Assembly: GCA_963695985.1 (NCBI GenBank)
Contig: CAVOIC010000003.1
Location: 124,001-188,000, forward strand
DNA: 64,000 nt
Direction of reading: 5' to 3'
Origin: DATBVX01 sp963695985
Lineage (GTDB): Bacteria; Pseudomonadota; Gammaproteobacteria; Steroidobacterales; Steroidobacteraceae
The translations under genes were made by a program, and so were the position numbers. This document shows positions 44,391-53,561 of the stretch, piece by piece (position 1 is the stretch's first letter; each line of letters begins with the position of its first letter). Under the pieces are notes generated by a model. The model was not told where the DNA came from. It did no database searches and was given only the letters and a program-made list of their open reading frames with translations.

Positions 44391-45099
44391 CGCGGCGCCG
44401 GGTGCTGCAGCCGTTGCTTCATCCGCGGTGCTCAGCGCCCGCGGCCTGCGCAAGCATTTCCGCCAGGGCGAGGTCACGCTCGAAGTCCTGAAGGGAGTGG
44501 ATCTCGAGGTCCGACGCGGCGAGCGCGTAGCCATTATCGGTGTATCGGGCTCGGGCAAGACCACGCTGCTGCAGCTGCTGGGCGGGCTCGACCTGCCGAC
44601 GGCGGGCAGCGTATCGATCCAGGGGCTGCAGATGAATGCTCTGTCGGATGCAGAGCGCGGGGCGCTGCGCAATCGCGCGCTCGGTTTCGTCTACCAGTTT
44701 CATCACTTGCTGCCGGAATTCACCGCGCTGGAAAACGTCGCCATGCCGCTCCTGGTGCGACGCATGGATTCGGGCGAGGCGCGCACGGTGGCGGCGCAGC
44801 TGCTGGGGCGTGTCGGCCTGGCCGAGCGCCTGACTCATCGACCCTCACAACTGTCGGGAGGCGAGCGCCAGCGTGCGGCCGTCGCTCGCGCGCTGGTCAC
44901 ACGACCGGCCCTGGTGCTGGCGGATGAGCCGACCGGCAATCTTGACGGGCAGAATGCAGCAGCGGTGTTCGAGCTGATGCTGGAGTTGAACCGCGAGCTG
45001 GGGACGAGCCTGGTCGTGGTCACTCATGATCCACGGCTGGCAGCGCGCATGGACCGCGTTCTCGCCCTAGAGGGTGGAATTCTCCTCGATCGCCCCTGA
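44383..45099 (+). CDS. lolD: Lipoprotein-releasing ATP-binding protein LolD
   Basis: The ATPase of LolCDE, 238 aa. Walker A is GVSGSGKTTLLQLLGGLD, the signature is LSGGERQRAAVARAL, and Walker B is LVLADEPTGNLD. The LolD-specific stretch FVYQFHHLLPEFTALENV is present. Its last 33 bp overlap the 3' end of the convergent DUF2062 gene. Confidence 0.96.
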   Translation: MNDAAPGAAAVASSAVLSARGLRKHFRQGEVTLEVLKGVDLEVRRGERVAIIGVSGSGKTTLLQLLGGLDLPTAGSVSIQGLQMNALSDAERGALRNRALGFVYQFHHLLPEFTALENVAMPLLVRRMDSGEARTVAAQLLGRVGLAERLTHRPSQLSGGERQRAAVARALVTRPALVLADEPTGNLDGQNAAAVFELMLELNRELGTSLVVVTHDPRLAARMDRVLALEGGILLDRP

Positions 45100-45618
45100 T
45101 TGCGCTCTTAACCGCGTCCGGCGCAGCTGGTAACGATGCAGCACATGCTGGCGCCACCACACCGAGGCCGCGAAGTAGCCGAGCAACGCCGCCAGGGTTC
45201 CGCTCACGAGGCACCCAAGCAGGAACGGCTTCCAGATCTCCACCAGACTTCCGCTTGCCCATTCCCAGGTCAGCGAAAAGTCAAAGTCCTGGAGACTGCT
45301 GCCGGTGAGCACAGCGCCGACCCAATACGCCCCGAAAAACACGGGTACGGCGGTGAAGGGGTTCACGAGCAGGATTGTAGCCACGGAGAGCGGCAGATTG
45401 GCCCGCAGCAGGATCGCCGCCAGGGGCGCAAGCAGTAGATGCACGGGCAGCGGTACGAAGCAGATGAATAGGCCAAGCGCCACCGCGCGGAGCGCGCTGC
45501 GCCGACGCAAGGTCCAGTAGGCCGGGTTGCTCAACGCGCCACGAAACGGACGCAGGTACCACCGCTGGGCCAGTGAGTGTCGATCGGGCAGGAGTCGGTT
45601 CAGGATTCGGCGCGGCAT
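45067..45618 (-). CDS. DUF2062 membrane protein
   Basis: A 183-aa protein of the DUF2062 family, starting at ATG 45618 (MPRRILNRLLPDRHSL). It has an amphipathic basic N-terminus and about three membrane helices; LGLFICFVPLPVHLLLAPL and LLVNPFTAVPVFFGAYWVG are typical of the family, whose function is unknown. The frame is open 35 codons further but those run into comEC's region. Convergent with lolD (33-bp overlap) and divergent from comEC (about 41 bp between starts). Confidence 0.85.
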   Translation of the reverse strand: MPRRILNRLLPDRHSLAQRWYLRPFRGALSNPAYWTLRRRSALRAVALGLFICFVPLPVHLLLAPLAAILLRANLPLSVATILLVNPFTAVPVFFGAYWVGAVLTGSSLQDFDFSLTWEWASGSLVEIWKPFLLGCLVSGTLAALLGYFAASVWWRQHVLHRYQLRRTRLRAQSGAIEENSTL

Positions 45619-45659
45619 GATCGGGGAGCGAACTCTAACAGCAAAGCGGGCATGGAAGC

Positions 45660-47963
45660 ATGCTACCCCGATACGCCGTGGCATTTCTGGTGGGGATCCT
45701 GTGCACCGAGCAGTGCAGCGCACTGGAGGGCCTTTGGCACGCCGCCCCGCTCCTCGCGGGCGTCTTCGTCATCTGCGGCGTCCGGGGCCCAAGGATCGTT
45801 GCGCTGTGGGCTGCAGGAATGCTGTGGGCCCTGGCCCGTGCCTCGATGCTGCTGGGCCAGCAGCTGGCGCCGGAGTTCGAGGGCAATGACTGGCTGATTC
45901 GTGGCGAGGTGATCTCCATTCCCGCGGTGCGTGGCGGACAGGCAAGATTCGACTTCGCGCCGCAACCTCAACCCGGGCTGCCGCGCAAGGTTCAGCTGAC
46001 CTGGTTCGATACCCCGACGCCGCCCGAGGCCACGGAATGCTGGCAGCTGCGCGTGCGGCTGCGGGCCCCACGAGGTTTCGCTAATCCAGGCGCTTTCGAC
46101 TACGAGGGGAACCTCTATCGCGAAGGCATCGGTGCGATCGGCTACGTGCGCACGTCACCGGATAACCTCAAACTCGCAGACCGCTCGTACCTGCGCCCGG
46201 TTCTCGCCATTCGCGCCGCCGTCGCACGCCGGATCGGCGCCTCACTGCACGGTCGCGCCGCGGCGGGTGTCATAGCGGGTTTAGCGGTCGGCGCCACAGA
46301 GGGAATTTCGCCCGCGCAGTGGCAGGTGTTCGCGGCGACCGGGACCACGCACCTCATCGCCATCTCAGGACTGCACGTCACGATGGTCTCGGCCTGCGTG
46401 ATCGTGGTGGTGCGCAGGCTGTGGCGTCTTTCGCACCGACGCCGGCCCCGCACTTGCCAGGCGGACGTCGCCTGTGTGAGCGGCGCGATCGCGGCCGTGT
46501 GTTATGCGTTGCTCGCGGGCTTGTCGGTTCCGACCCAGCGTACGCTGGTCATGCTGCTGATCGGGCTCAGCTCGCAGTGGCTGCGACGTGCACAGCCCGC
46601 CTCACAGGTTCTGTCGGCCGCGCTGACCGGGGTGCTGCTGATCGATCCGCACGCTGCCCTCACCGCGGGCTTCTGGCTTTCGTTTCTCGCCGTTGCCGCG
46701 CTGCTGGCCATGCTCGGCAGTCTGACCGCCCGTTCGCATCCTTTGAGGGAGTTCCTTGCTGCGCAGAATGTCGTATCGCTGGCACTACTTCCCGCCACGC
46801 TGTTGCTGTTTGGCAGCGTGTCGCTGGTCGCACCGCTCGCCAACCTGGTGGCGATTCCCGCTTTCAGCGTCGTGCTGGTGCCACTGACGCTGTTGGGTAC
46901 GGTGTTTCTCGGCCTGGCACCACCCCTCGCTCATACGCTCTTCGTGTTGGCCGGCCTGTGCGTCGATCTCTTGTGGCCCGCGCTCGCATGGGCTGCTGCG
47001 CTCCCAGCGGCCCTTGTCCATCCCGCGCGACCGCCGATCACCACCTCGATACTGCTGGCTTGCGCTGCGCTGATCGCGCTGTGCCCGCTGCCGCGGCGGC
47101 TGCGGTTCACAGCGTGGCTGCTTGCGCCGTTGCTGCTCGCAGGCCCCGCGAGGTTGGGGGCAGGCGACTTCGTCTTGACCGTGCTCGATGTCGGTCAAGG
47201 ATTGGCTGTAGTCGTGCGGACCGAATCGCACGCGTTGTTGTTCGATGCGGGACCGCGCTTTCGAAACGGGAGCTCGGCAGGCGAGCTCGTCGTCGTTCCG
47301 TATCTCTACAACGCTGGGATAGGAGGGCTCGACCTGGTAGTGATCAGCCACGCGGATGCGGATCACGCCGGCGGCGCTCAGGCAGTGGAGCACTCAGTGG
47401 CGGCGCGTGAGATGCGACGAGGTGTCGGCGTGGCGATATCGCGCACGCCGGCAGCTTCCTGCGAACGCGGTGAGGCGTGGGTGTGGGATCAGGTTCGCTT
47501 TCGGTTTCTCAGCCCGGGTCGGGGTGAGCACTGGAGCGAGAATGACGGTTCGTGTGTGCTCGAGATTTCCAATTCGCGCGGGCGAGCACTATTAACCGGA
47601 GACATCGAGGCGCCGGCCGAGCGGCACGTGGCTGAGCTGGGCCTGTGGCGGGCGGCCGACGTGATCGTGGTTCCACATCACGGCAGCCGCAGTTCCTCCT
47701 CCGCGCAGCTCGTCGAGGAGGTCGCTGCACGCTACGCAATCGTCTCGGCGGGAGCGCACAACCGCTGGCACTTTCCGCACCGCGAGGTGGTGGAGCGTTG
47801 GTGCGGCGCCGGTACTGAGGTGATCAACACCGCGGACTGGGGCGCCGTCACGATCGACTTCAAGGCGCGAACAGGCTTGGAGCTGCCGCGTTCCTATCGC
47901 GCCGACAATCGGCGCTACTGGAGCGCGCACGCGCCGCTCGCCGGCCGCTCGCTGTGTCGCTAA
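45660..47963 (+). CDS. comEC: ComEC/Rec2 DNA uptake channel
   Basis: ComEC carries single-stranded DNA across the inner membrane during natural transformation. The 767-aa product has the N-terminal membrane and DUF4131-type region, the competence helices around 215-480 with AISGLHVTMVSACVIVVV, and a C-terminal metallo-beta-lactamase-like domain from about 500 with VLDVGQGLAVVV and ISHADADHAGG. All three parts are intact, so competence is plausible, though no pilus genes lie here. Confidence 0.93.
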   Translation: MLPRYAVAFLVGILCTEQCSALEGLWHAAPLLAGVFVICGVRGPRIVALWAAGMLWALARASMLLGQQLAPEFEGNDWLIRGEVISIPAVRGGQARFDFAPQPQPGLPRKVQLTWFDTPTPPEATECWQLRVRLRAPRGFANPGAFDYEGNLYREGIGAIGYVRTSPDNLKLADRSYLRPVLAIRAAVARRIGASLHGRAAAGVIAGLAVGATEGISPAQWQVFAATGTTHLIAISGLHVTMVSACVIVVVRRLWRLSHRRRPRTCQADVACVSGAIAAVCYALLAGLSVPTQRTLVMLLIGLSSQWLRRAQPASQVLSAALTGVLLIDPHAALTAGFWLSFLAVAALLAMLGSLTARSHPLREFLAAQNVVSLALLPATLLLFGSVSLVAPLANLVAIPAFSVVLVPLTLLGTVFLGLAPPLAHTLFVLAGLCVDLLWPALAWAAALPAALVHPARPPITTSILLACAALIALCPLPRRLRFTAWLLAPLLLAGPARLGAGDFVLTVLDVGQGLAVVVRTESHALLFDAGPRFRNGSSAGELVVVPYLYNAGIGGLDLVVISHADADHAGGAQAVEHSVAAREMRRGVGVAISRTPAASCERGEAWVWDQVRFRFLSPGRGEHWSENDGSCVLEISNSRGRALLTGDIEAPAERHVAELGLWRAADVIVVPHHGSRSSSSAQLVEEVAARYAIVSAGAHNRWHFPHREVVERWCGAGTEVINTADWGAVTIDFKARTGLELPRSYRADNRRYWSAHAPLAGRSLCR

Positions 47964-47991
47964 CGCATCCCCGTGCCAGCCAAATCAAATG

Positions 47992-48020
47992 TTTAAGCGC
48001 ATCCCTTGATGCAGTATCAT
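47992..48020 (+). promoter_or_regulatory. Putative promoter for exbB-lpxK
   Basis: TTTAAG (47992-47997), 17 bases, TATCAT (48015-48020), about 37 bp before the exbB start. A small inverted repeat GCATC/GATGC (47999-48012) lies within the spacer and could be an operator. Both are weak. Confidence 0.35.
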
Positions 48021-48056
48021 CGGCCGCCGTCGCGGTGCAGAAAATGGCTTCGATGC

Positions 48057-48677
48057 ATGTGGGAAATCATTCAAGCGGGCGGGCCCATGATGTGGCCCAT
48101 CATTGCGTGCTCGATCATGGGAGGCGCCATCGTACTGGAGCGCCTGTGGACGCTGCAGCAGAAGCGGGTCCTGCCGCGCGAGCTCACCGATCAGGTCTGG
48201 CGCTGGGTGCAGAATAACCAGGTCAACGACAAGCTCATCTCGGCCCTGGAACAGAATTCGCCGCTCGGTCGTGTCTTGGCCGTAGGCCTCGCCAATCGTC
48301 ACCGCACACGCGACATCATGATGGAGCGGCTCGAGGATACGGGCCGGCATGTCACCCATGAGCTGGAGCGGTTTCTGAATACGCTCGGCACCATCGCATC
48401 GATTTCGCCGCTGCTCGGGTTGCTGGGCACGGTGATCGGTATCATCCGGGCGTTCAATGCCATCTCGCTCGAAGGCACCGGCGATCCCCGCGTGCTGTCA
48501 GGCGGCATCGGCGAGGCGCTGATCGCGACTGCCGCGGGTCTGTGCGTCGCGATTCCATCGCTGTTCGCCTACCGCATCCTGCGCGGCAAGGTGAACCGGA
48601 TCGTGATCCAGATGGAGAAAGAGGCGATGAAGCTCATCGACACGATGGAGGGCGCAGGAGTCCGCGGCGCCGCGTGA
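48057..48677 (+). CDS. exbB: ExbB-like proton channel protein (MotA/TolQ/ExbB family)
   Basis: The inner-membrane motor subunit that, with ExbD, energises a TonB-type transporter. From ATG 48057 (MWEIIQAGGPMMWP) it has 206 aa with three membrane helices; the conserved block is GTIASISPLLGLLGTVIGII followed by LIATAAGLCVAIPSLF. An open frame 17 codons longer exists. Paired with exbD and followed by msbA and lpxK, an arrangement found in many gammaproteobacteria without a tonB gene beside it. Confidence 0.92.
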   Translation: MWEIIQAGGPMMWPIIACSIMGGAIVLERLWTLQQKRVLPRELTDQVWRWVQNNQVNDKLISALEQNSPLGRVLAVGLANRHRTRDIMMERLEDTGRHVTHELERFLNTLGTIASISPLLGLLGTVIGIIRAFNAISLEGTGDPRVLSGGIGEALIATAAGLCVAIPSLFAYRILRGKVNRIVIQMEKEAMKLIDTMEGAGVRGAA

Positions 48678-48699
48678 GCGCGCAACTGCAGAACCCGCC

Positions 48700-49137
48700 A
48701 TGAATCTCAATCGCGGAGGTGACTCACCGGGGATCAACGAGCCCGAGATCAACGTGGTGTCGCTGATCGACGTCGTGCTGCTGCTGGTGGTTTTCTTCAT
48801 GGTATCGAGCACCTTCGTGGAGGAAGGCCGCATCAAGGTGCAGTTGCCGCAGGCGAGCTCGGTGCCCGTCAGTTCCACCACCGCCGACCCCATCATCGTG
48901 ACCGTGACCGCGCAGGGCGCCTACCGCGTGAATGAGCGCGGTCTCATCAACAACAGCCCGCAGACCCTGCGTACCGCGTTGCTGCGCATTGCCGGCGATC
49001 GGCGCAAGATTCCAATTACCATTCGCGCCGACGCACGCGCGACGCACCAGTCGGTGGTGACGGCCATGGATGTGATCGGGCGCCTCGGTTTTGCGCAGAT
49101 CAACATCGCCACTCTGAACGAGCAGGGCGGCGGGTGA
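48700..49137 (+). CDS. exbD: ExbD-like biopolymer transport protein
   Basis: The 145-aa partner of ExbB, with one membrane helix near the N-terminus. The essential aspartate lies in NVVSLIDVVLLLVVFFMV. The C-terminal periplasmic part ends in the TolR/ExbD pattern THQSVVTAMDVIGRLGFAQI. It precedes the TTG start of msbA by 3 bp. Confidence 0.94.
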   Translation: MNLNRGGDSPGINEPEINVVSLIDVVLLLVVFFMVSSTFVEEGRIKVQLPQASSVPVSSTTADPIIVTVTAQGAYRVNERGLINNSPQTLRTALLRIAGDRRKIPITIRADARATHQSVVTAMDVIGRLGFAQINIATLNEQGGG

Positions 49138-49140
49138 ACT

Positions 49141-50889
49141 TTGGCCGGGCCGGCGCTCGCTGACGAGGCATTCCGCATCTACCGGCGCCTGCTGAGTTAC
49201 GCGGCGCCGTACTGGCCGATGTTCAGCATCGGCGTGATTGGAATGGTGCTGTTTGCGGCGAGTGATGCATCGCTCGCCTGGTTGACCACCCGCTTCCTCG
49301 AGGGTGCCTTCGTCAAGCCCAATCCGAAGATCCTGGTGCTGGTACCGGCCGGCGTGTTCGTTCTGTTTCTGGTCCGCGGCATCGGCGACTACGTGTCGAA
49401 CTACTTTCCCGGCTGGGTCGGACGGCAGGTGATCAAATCGCTGCGCGCCGAGCTCTTCAGTCATTACCTGCACCTGCCGTCACTCTATTTCGACGGGCAG
49501 CAGTCCGGCCAGATGCTGTCCAGGCTCACCTACAACATCGAGCTGGTGGCGGAGGCCACGACCAACGCCATTACCGTCGTGATACGCGACACGTTGACCA
49601 TCCTCGGCCTGGTTGGGTACCTGCTGTACCTCAATTGGCGGCTGGCGTTATTCACGTTCATCGCCGCGCCGCTCATCTCCTGGCTGGTGCGGGTCGCCAA
49701 CCGCGCATTCCGCCGCTACAGCACGCGCATCCAGAATTCCATGGGTGAAGTTACGCGCGTGGCGAAAGAAGCGATCGATGGCCAGCGCCTGATCAAGGTG
49801 TTCAACGCGCAGGATTTCCAGGCGCGCCAGTTCGAGCAGATAAACGAGCGGCACCGCTACAACAACATGCGCCTGATCATGGCCAAGTCGATCAGCAACC
49901 CGGTGGTGCAGCAGATCGCGGCCATTGCGCTGGCCGCAGTCATGTACGTGGCGATCCGGCAGGTGCTGGGCGGCACGATGCGGGTCGATCGGTTCATCGG
50001 GTTTCTGACCGCGCTGCTGCTGATCACCGCGCCATTGCGGCGGCTGGTTGCCATCAGCGGACCGCTGCAGCAGGGCATCGCCGCGGGGGCGAGCGTCTTT
50101 GCCATGCTGGACGTGCCGGCGGAGGACCAGGGCGGAGATCTCGCCCTGCAGCGGGCGCGCGGCGAGGTCGAGTATGGCGACGTAACGTTCCATTACGATG
50201 CCGAGAAAGGTGCGGTGCTCAGGCACGTGAGTTTCAGTGCGCGCGCCGGCGAGACGGTGGCGATCGTCGGCAAGTCCGGTAGCGGCAAGTCGACGCTGGT
50301 GAGCCTGCTGCCGCGGTTCTACGACGTGCAGGCGGGGAGTGTGCGCCTCGATGGCCACGATGTGCGCGAGTACCGTCTGGCCGACCTGCGCCGCCAGATC
50401 AGCGTCGTGAGCCAGGACGTCGTGCTCTTCGACGATACCATCCGCAACAACATCGCCTTCGGCGGCATCGAGCGCTCGGAAGCCGCCATACGGGAAGCGG
50501 CGCGCGCTGCGCACGTCCTGGAATTCGCCGATGAGCTGCCGCAAGGACTCGAGAGCAATGTCGGCGATCGCGGGGCGAGACTCTCGGGCGGTCAGCGCCA
50601 GCGCATTGCCATCGCCCGTGCCCTGCTCAAGGACGCCCCGGTGTTGATCCTCGATGAGGCCACCTCGGCGCTCGACAGTGAATCGGAACGCCGCATCCAG
50701 CAGGCGCTCGCGACTCTGATGCACAACCGCACCACGTTCGTGATCGCGCATCGGCTGTCCACTGTGGAGCGGGCCAATCGTATTCTCGTGCTGGACGAAG
50801 GAGCGGTGGTCGAGAGCGGGACGCACGCCGAGCTGCTCGCACGGGACGGGCATTACGCCACCCTGCACCGCATGCAGTTCAAAGCCTGA
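49141..50889 (+). CDS. msbA: Lipid A export ABC transporter MsbA
   Basis: MsbA flips lipid A-core across the inner membrane. The 582-aa half-transporter has six membrane helices in the first 320 residues and a nucleotide-binding domain with Walker A GKSGSGKSTLVSLLPRF, signature LSGGQRQRIAIARAL and Walker B PVLILDEATSALDSES. It starts at TTG 49141, 3 bp after exbD. MsbA with LpxK downstream is the usual pairing. Confidence 0.95.
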   Translation: MAGPALADEAFRIYRRLLSYAAPYWPMFSIGVIGMVLFAASDASLAWLTTRFLEGAFVKPNPKILVLVPAGVFVLFLVRGIGDYVSNYFPGWVGRQVIKSLRAELFSHYLHLPSLYFDGQQSGQMLSRLTYNIELVAEATTNAITVVIRDTLTILGLVGYLLYLNWRLALFTFIAAPLISWLVRVANRAFRRYSTRIQNSMGEVTRVAKEAIDGQRLIKVFNAQDFQARQFEQINERHRYNNMRLIMAKSISNPVVQQIAAIALAAVMYVAIRQVLGGTMRVDRFIGFLTALLLITAPLRRLVAISGPLQQGIAAGASVFAMLDVPAEDQGGDLALQRARGEVEYGDVTFHYDAEKGAVLRHVSFSARAGETVAIVGKSGSGKSTLVSLLPRFYDVQAGSVRLDGHDVREYRLADLRRQISVVSQDVVLFDDTIRNNIAFGGIERSEAAIREAARAAHVLEFADELPQGLESNVGDRGARLSGGQRQRIAIARALLKDAPVLILDEATSALDSESERRIQQALATLMHNRTTFVIAHRLSTVERANRILVLDEGAVVESGTHAELLARDGHYATLHRMQFKA

Positions 50890-50916
50890 GCGTCGGCACG
50901 CACGCTGGAGAAGCGG

Positions 50917-51909
50917 GTGCTCTACCACTGGCTGCAACGGGTCTGGTACGCGAACGCGGTATCGGGAATTGTGCTGTGGCCCCTGGGCTGGCTCTTCGGC
51001 GGCCTGGTGCGATTGCGCAGCGAAGCGTACCGGCGCGGCTGGGCACGCTCGTTTTCCTTGGCGAAGCCGGTAATCGTGATCGGCAATCTCACGGTGGGCG
51101 GCACGGGCAAGACGCCGCTGACACTGTGGCTGGCGCGGCGGCTAAGCCAGTGCGGGCTGCGTGTGGGCATTGCCCTGCGTGGTTACGGCGGCAGTGCGCG
51201 GGCGCCGCGGCGCGTCGGCGCCGCCGCTGGTGTGAGCGATGTTGGCGATGAAGCGGTGTTGCTGGCCTCCCGGAGTGAGTGTCCGGTCGTCGTCGGCGCC
51301 GACCGGGTCGCCGCGGCGCGGCTGCTGGACGCGGAAGTCGACGTCATCCTGGCAGACGACGGGCTGCAACACCTGCGTCTGCGCCGTGACCTGGAGATCG
51401 TGGTGATCGATGGCGAGCGGCGCTTCGGCAATCGGCGACTGCTGCCTGCGGGCCCGCTGCGCGAACCGCTGACACGGCTCGAGAGTGTGGATGCGGTCGT
51501 GGTAAACGGCGGCGTCGATGGCGTCGGCGGGTTCAGGATGACTCTCGCCGGCTCCGAAGCGGTTGCGCTTGTGGGCAGGGAGCGCCGCTCCCTGGGCTCA
51601 TTCGCTCCCGGCCCCGTGCATGCCGTTGCCGCTATCGGCAACCCGGAACGCTTCTTCGCACTGCTGCGGCAGCAGCGTCTCAATTTCGTTCCGCACCCCT
51701 TTCCCGACCATCACGCCTTTAAGCGCGGCGATCTCGAGTTCGGAGACGCACTGCCGGTCCTGATGACGGAAAAGGACGCCGTCAAGTGCGCGCGCTTCGC
51801 CGAGCCGCGGCACTGGTACGTGCCAGTCGACGCGGTGTTCAGTGAGGAGGATTCCGCGCAGCTGCTGCGCCTGGTGATACAGGCGATGGAAAACAGGCGC
51901 AGCGGCTAG
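50917..51909 (+). CDS. lpxK: Tetraacyldisaccharide 4'-kinase LpxK
   Basis: LpxK phosphorylates the 4' position of the lipid A precursor. The 330-aa product starts at GTG 50917 with GGAGAAG upstream, carries a short N-terminal membrane-binding part and the Walker A motif GNLTVGGTGKTPLTLWLARR, and the DDGLQHLRLRRDLEIVVID stretch typical of the family. Its last 4 bases overlap the convergent small gene. Confidence 0.95.
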   Translation: MLYHWLQRVWYANAVSGIVLWPLGWLFGGLVRLRSEAYRRGWARSFSLAKPVIVIGNLTVGGTGKTPLTLWLARRLSQCGLRVGIALRGYGGSARAPRRVGAAAGVSDVGDEAVLLASRSECPVVVGADRVAAARLLDAEVDVILADDGLQHLRLRRDLEIVVIDGERRFGNRRLLPAGPLREPLTRLESVDAVVVNGGVDGVGGFRMTLAGSEAVALVGRERRSLGSFAPGPVHAVAAIGNPERFFALLRQQRLNFVPHPFPDHHAFKRGDLEFGDALPVLMTEKDAVKCARFAEPRHWYVPVDAVFSEEDSAQLLRLVIQAMENRRSG

Positions 51910-52175
51910 TGTTTTTTCCGGCGGCGCCTGGGCGCCGTCCCGCCATCTTCGGCACCGATGTCGTAATCATCGAAGTCGCTGAGCTGCTCGGAGGTGCGCT
52001 TTTCTTCCATGTAGCGCTCCAGCCGGCGCCAGGCCGGATCGGTGACCTTCGGGCCACGGCGCTTCATGGATTCGAGATCCTTGATCAGATGATCGACGTC
52101 GAGGTCTTCGGACTGCTCCGCAGCCTCGTCGCTCTCGTCCTCTTCGAACTCGTCCGACTCGCTTTTCTCGCTCAT
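51906..52175 (-). CDS. Small acidic protein, PA3496-like
   Basis: An 89-aa protein with a very acidic Ser/Glu/Asp-rich first third, a middle part DPAWRRLERYMEEKRTSEQL, and a basic tail RRRRKKH. The RLExxxEEKRxxxxL core is reminiscent of the PA3496 family of small gammaproteobacterial proteins of unknown function. No membrane segment. It lies downstream of gspF on the same strand with a 107-bp gap, and overlaps lpxK by 4 nt at the stops. Confidence 0.6.
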   Translation of the reverse strand: MSEKSESDEFEEDESDEAAEQSEDLDVDHLIKDLESMKRRGPKVTDPAWRRLERYMEEKRTSEQLSDFDDYDIGAEDGGTAPRRRRKKH

Positions 52176-52282
52176 CGATCCGTACCGTCGCGAAACCCCA
52201 ACAGTGAGAGTGGGTCGCGACGCGCGCGGTTATAAAGCGAATCGCAGGGCGAGGCAAGTGCGGGCTCGGCAGAAGCCCGGAA

Positions 52283-53503
52283 TCAGCGCACCAGCTCGTT
52301 GAGCTGGAAAATGGGCAGCAGCAGCGCAAAGACGATGCCCATGACGATCAGCCCCATGAACACGATCAGCACCGGGCCCATGAGCCCGAGGAGCGTACCA
52401 ATCAGGCCGTCGAGCTCGCGCTCCTGGTTTGTGGCGGCGCGTTCGAGCATCGTCTCCAGCTCGCCGCTCGTCTCGCCACTCGAGATCAGGTGAATCGTCA
52501 TGGGCGGGAACAGACGGCTCGCGCCGAGGGACTTGCCGATCGGCGAGCCTTCGCGAATGCGTTCGCTCGCTTCCGTCACCGCCTCGCGCATCGGCACGTT
52601 GGTGACTACTTCCGCGGAAATGCGCAGGCTCTCGAGCACCGGCACGGCGCTCGCAGTCAGAATGCTGAAGGTGCGGGTGAAGCGCGCCGTATTGATGCCT
52701 CGCACCAGGCGACCGACCAGCGGGACGCTCAACAGGGTGAGGTGAAAGCGGCGCTTCGGACCTTCGCGGCGCAGATGACGGACCACGAGCCAGCCGAGGA
52801 CGCCGGCTACGATCAGCGCATAGATGCCGTACTCCCGGAACAGGTCGCTGGAGCCGATCAGGATGCGTGTCGACAACGGCAGTTCGCGCTTGCTGGTTTC
52901 GAACACCTTGACGACCTTGGGCACCACGAACACCAGCAGGACCGAGACGATGCTGAAGCACATTACGGTGAGCGCGATCGGATATACGAGCGCGTTGCTG
53001 ACTTTCTGGCGGATCACCTGCCGGTTCTCGGTGTAGTCAGCGAGCCGCTCGAGCACCGCGTCGAGCCGTCCCGATTGTTCGCCGGCGGCCACCGTGGCGC
53101 GGTAGATTTCCGGGAAGATCTGCGGAAATTCCGCGCAGCCGTCGGCCAGTGTGTGGCCTTCCATCACGCGCGAACGCACCCCCAACAGAATGCTCTTGAT
53201 GCGCGGCTTCTCCGTCTGTTGTGAAACAGCGAGCAGCGATTCTTCCAGCGGCAGTCCGGAGCGCACCAGGGTCGCAAGCTGCCGCGTCAGCAGGGCGAGG
53301 TCGGTAGCGGAAATGCCGCGGGCCACACCGATGCCGAAGGTGCGCTGGCGGCCCGATTCAGTCTTGGTGACTTCCGCGACATTGACCGGCAGGAGCTTCT
53401 GCTCACGCAGGAGCTGGCGGACCTGTCGTGCCGTGTCGCCTTCGATGACCCCCTTGCGTTCGCGACCGGCGGTGTCGAGTGCCGTGTACTCGAATGCGCC
53501 CAC
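52283..53503 (-). CDS. gspF: Type II secretion inner-membrane protein GspF
   Basis: GspF is the polytopic platform protein of the type II secretion machine. The 406-aa product starts MGAFEYTALDTAGRERKG, has two homologous cytoplasmic four-helix domains each followed by membrane helices (about 170-195, 225-240 and 375-395), and shows LALLTRQLATLVRSGLPL and RTFSILTASAVPVLESL, the paired domain motifs. It is the last of gspC-D-E-F; pseudopilin genes do not follow. Confidence 0.95.
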   Translation of the reverse strand: MGAFEYTALDTAGRERKGVIEGDTARQVRQLLREQKLLPVNVAEVTKTESGRQRTFGIGVARGISATDLALLTRQLATLVRSGLPLEESLLAVSQQTEKPRIKSILLGVRSRVMEGHTLADGCAEFPQIFPEIYRATVAAGEQSGRLDAVLERLADYTENRQVIRQKVSNALVYPIALTVMCFSIVSVLLVFVVPKVVKVFETSKRELPLSTRILIGSSDLFREYGIYALIVAGVLGWLVVRHLRREGPKRRFHLTLLSVPLVGRLVRGINTARFTRTFSILTASAVPVLESLRISAEVVTNVPMREAVTEASERIREGSPIGKSLGASRLFPPMTIHLISSGETSGELETMLERAATNQERELDGLIGTLLGLMGPVLIVFMGLIVMGIVFALLLPIFQLNELVR

Positions 53504-53561
53504 GGATCAGCCTCCGCCGCCAGGCTGGCGCAAATCGTGCGCTGAGCGGGGGGTGCGCCGC

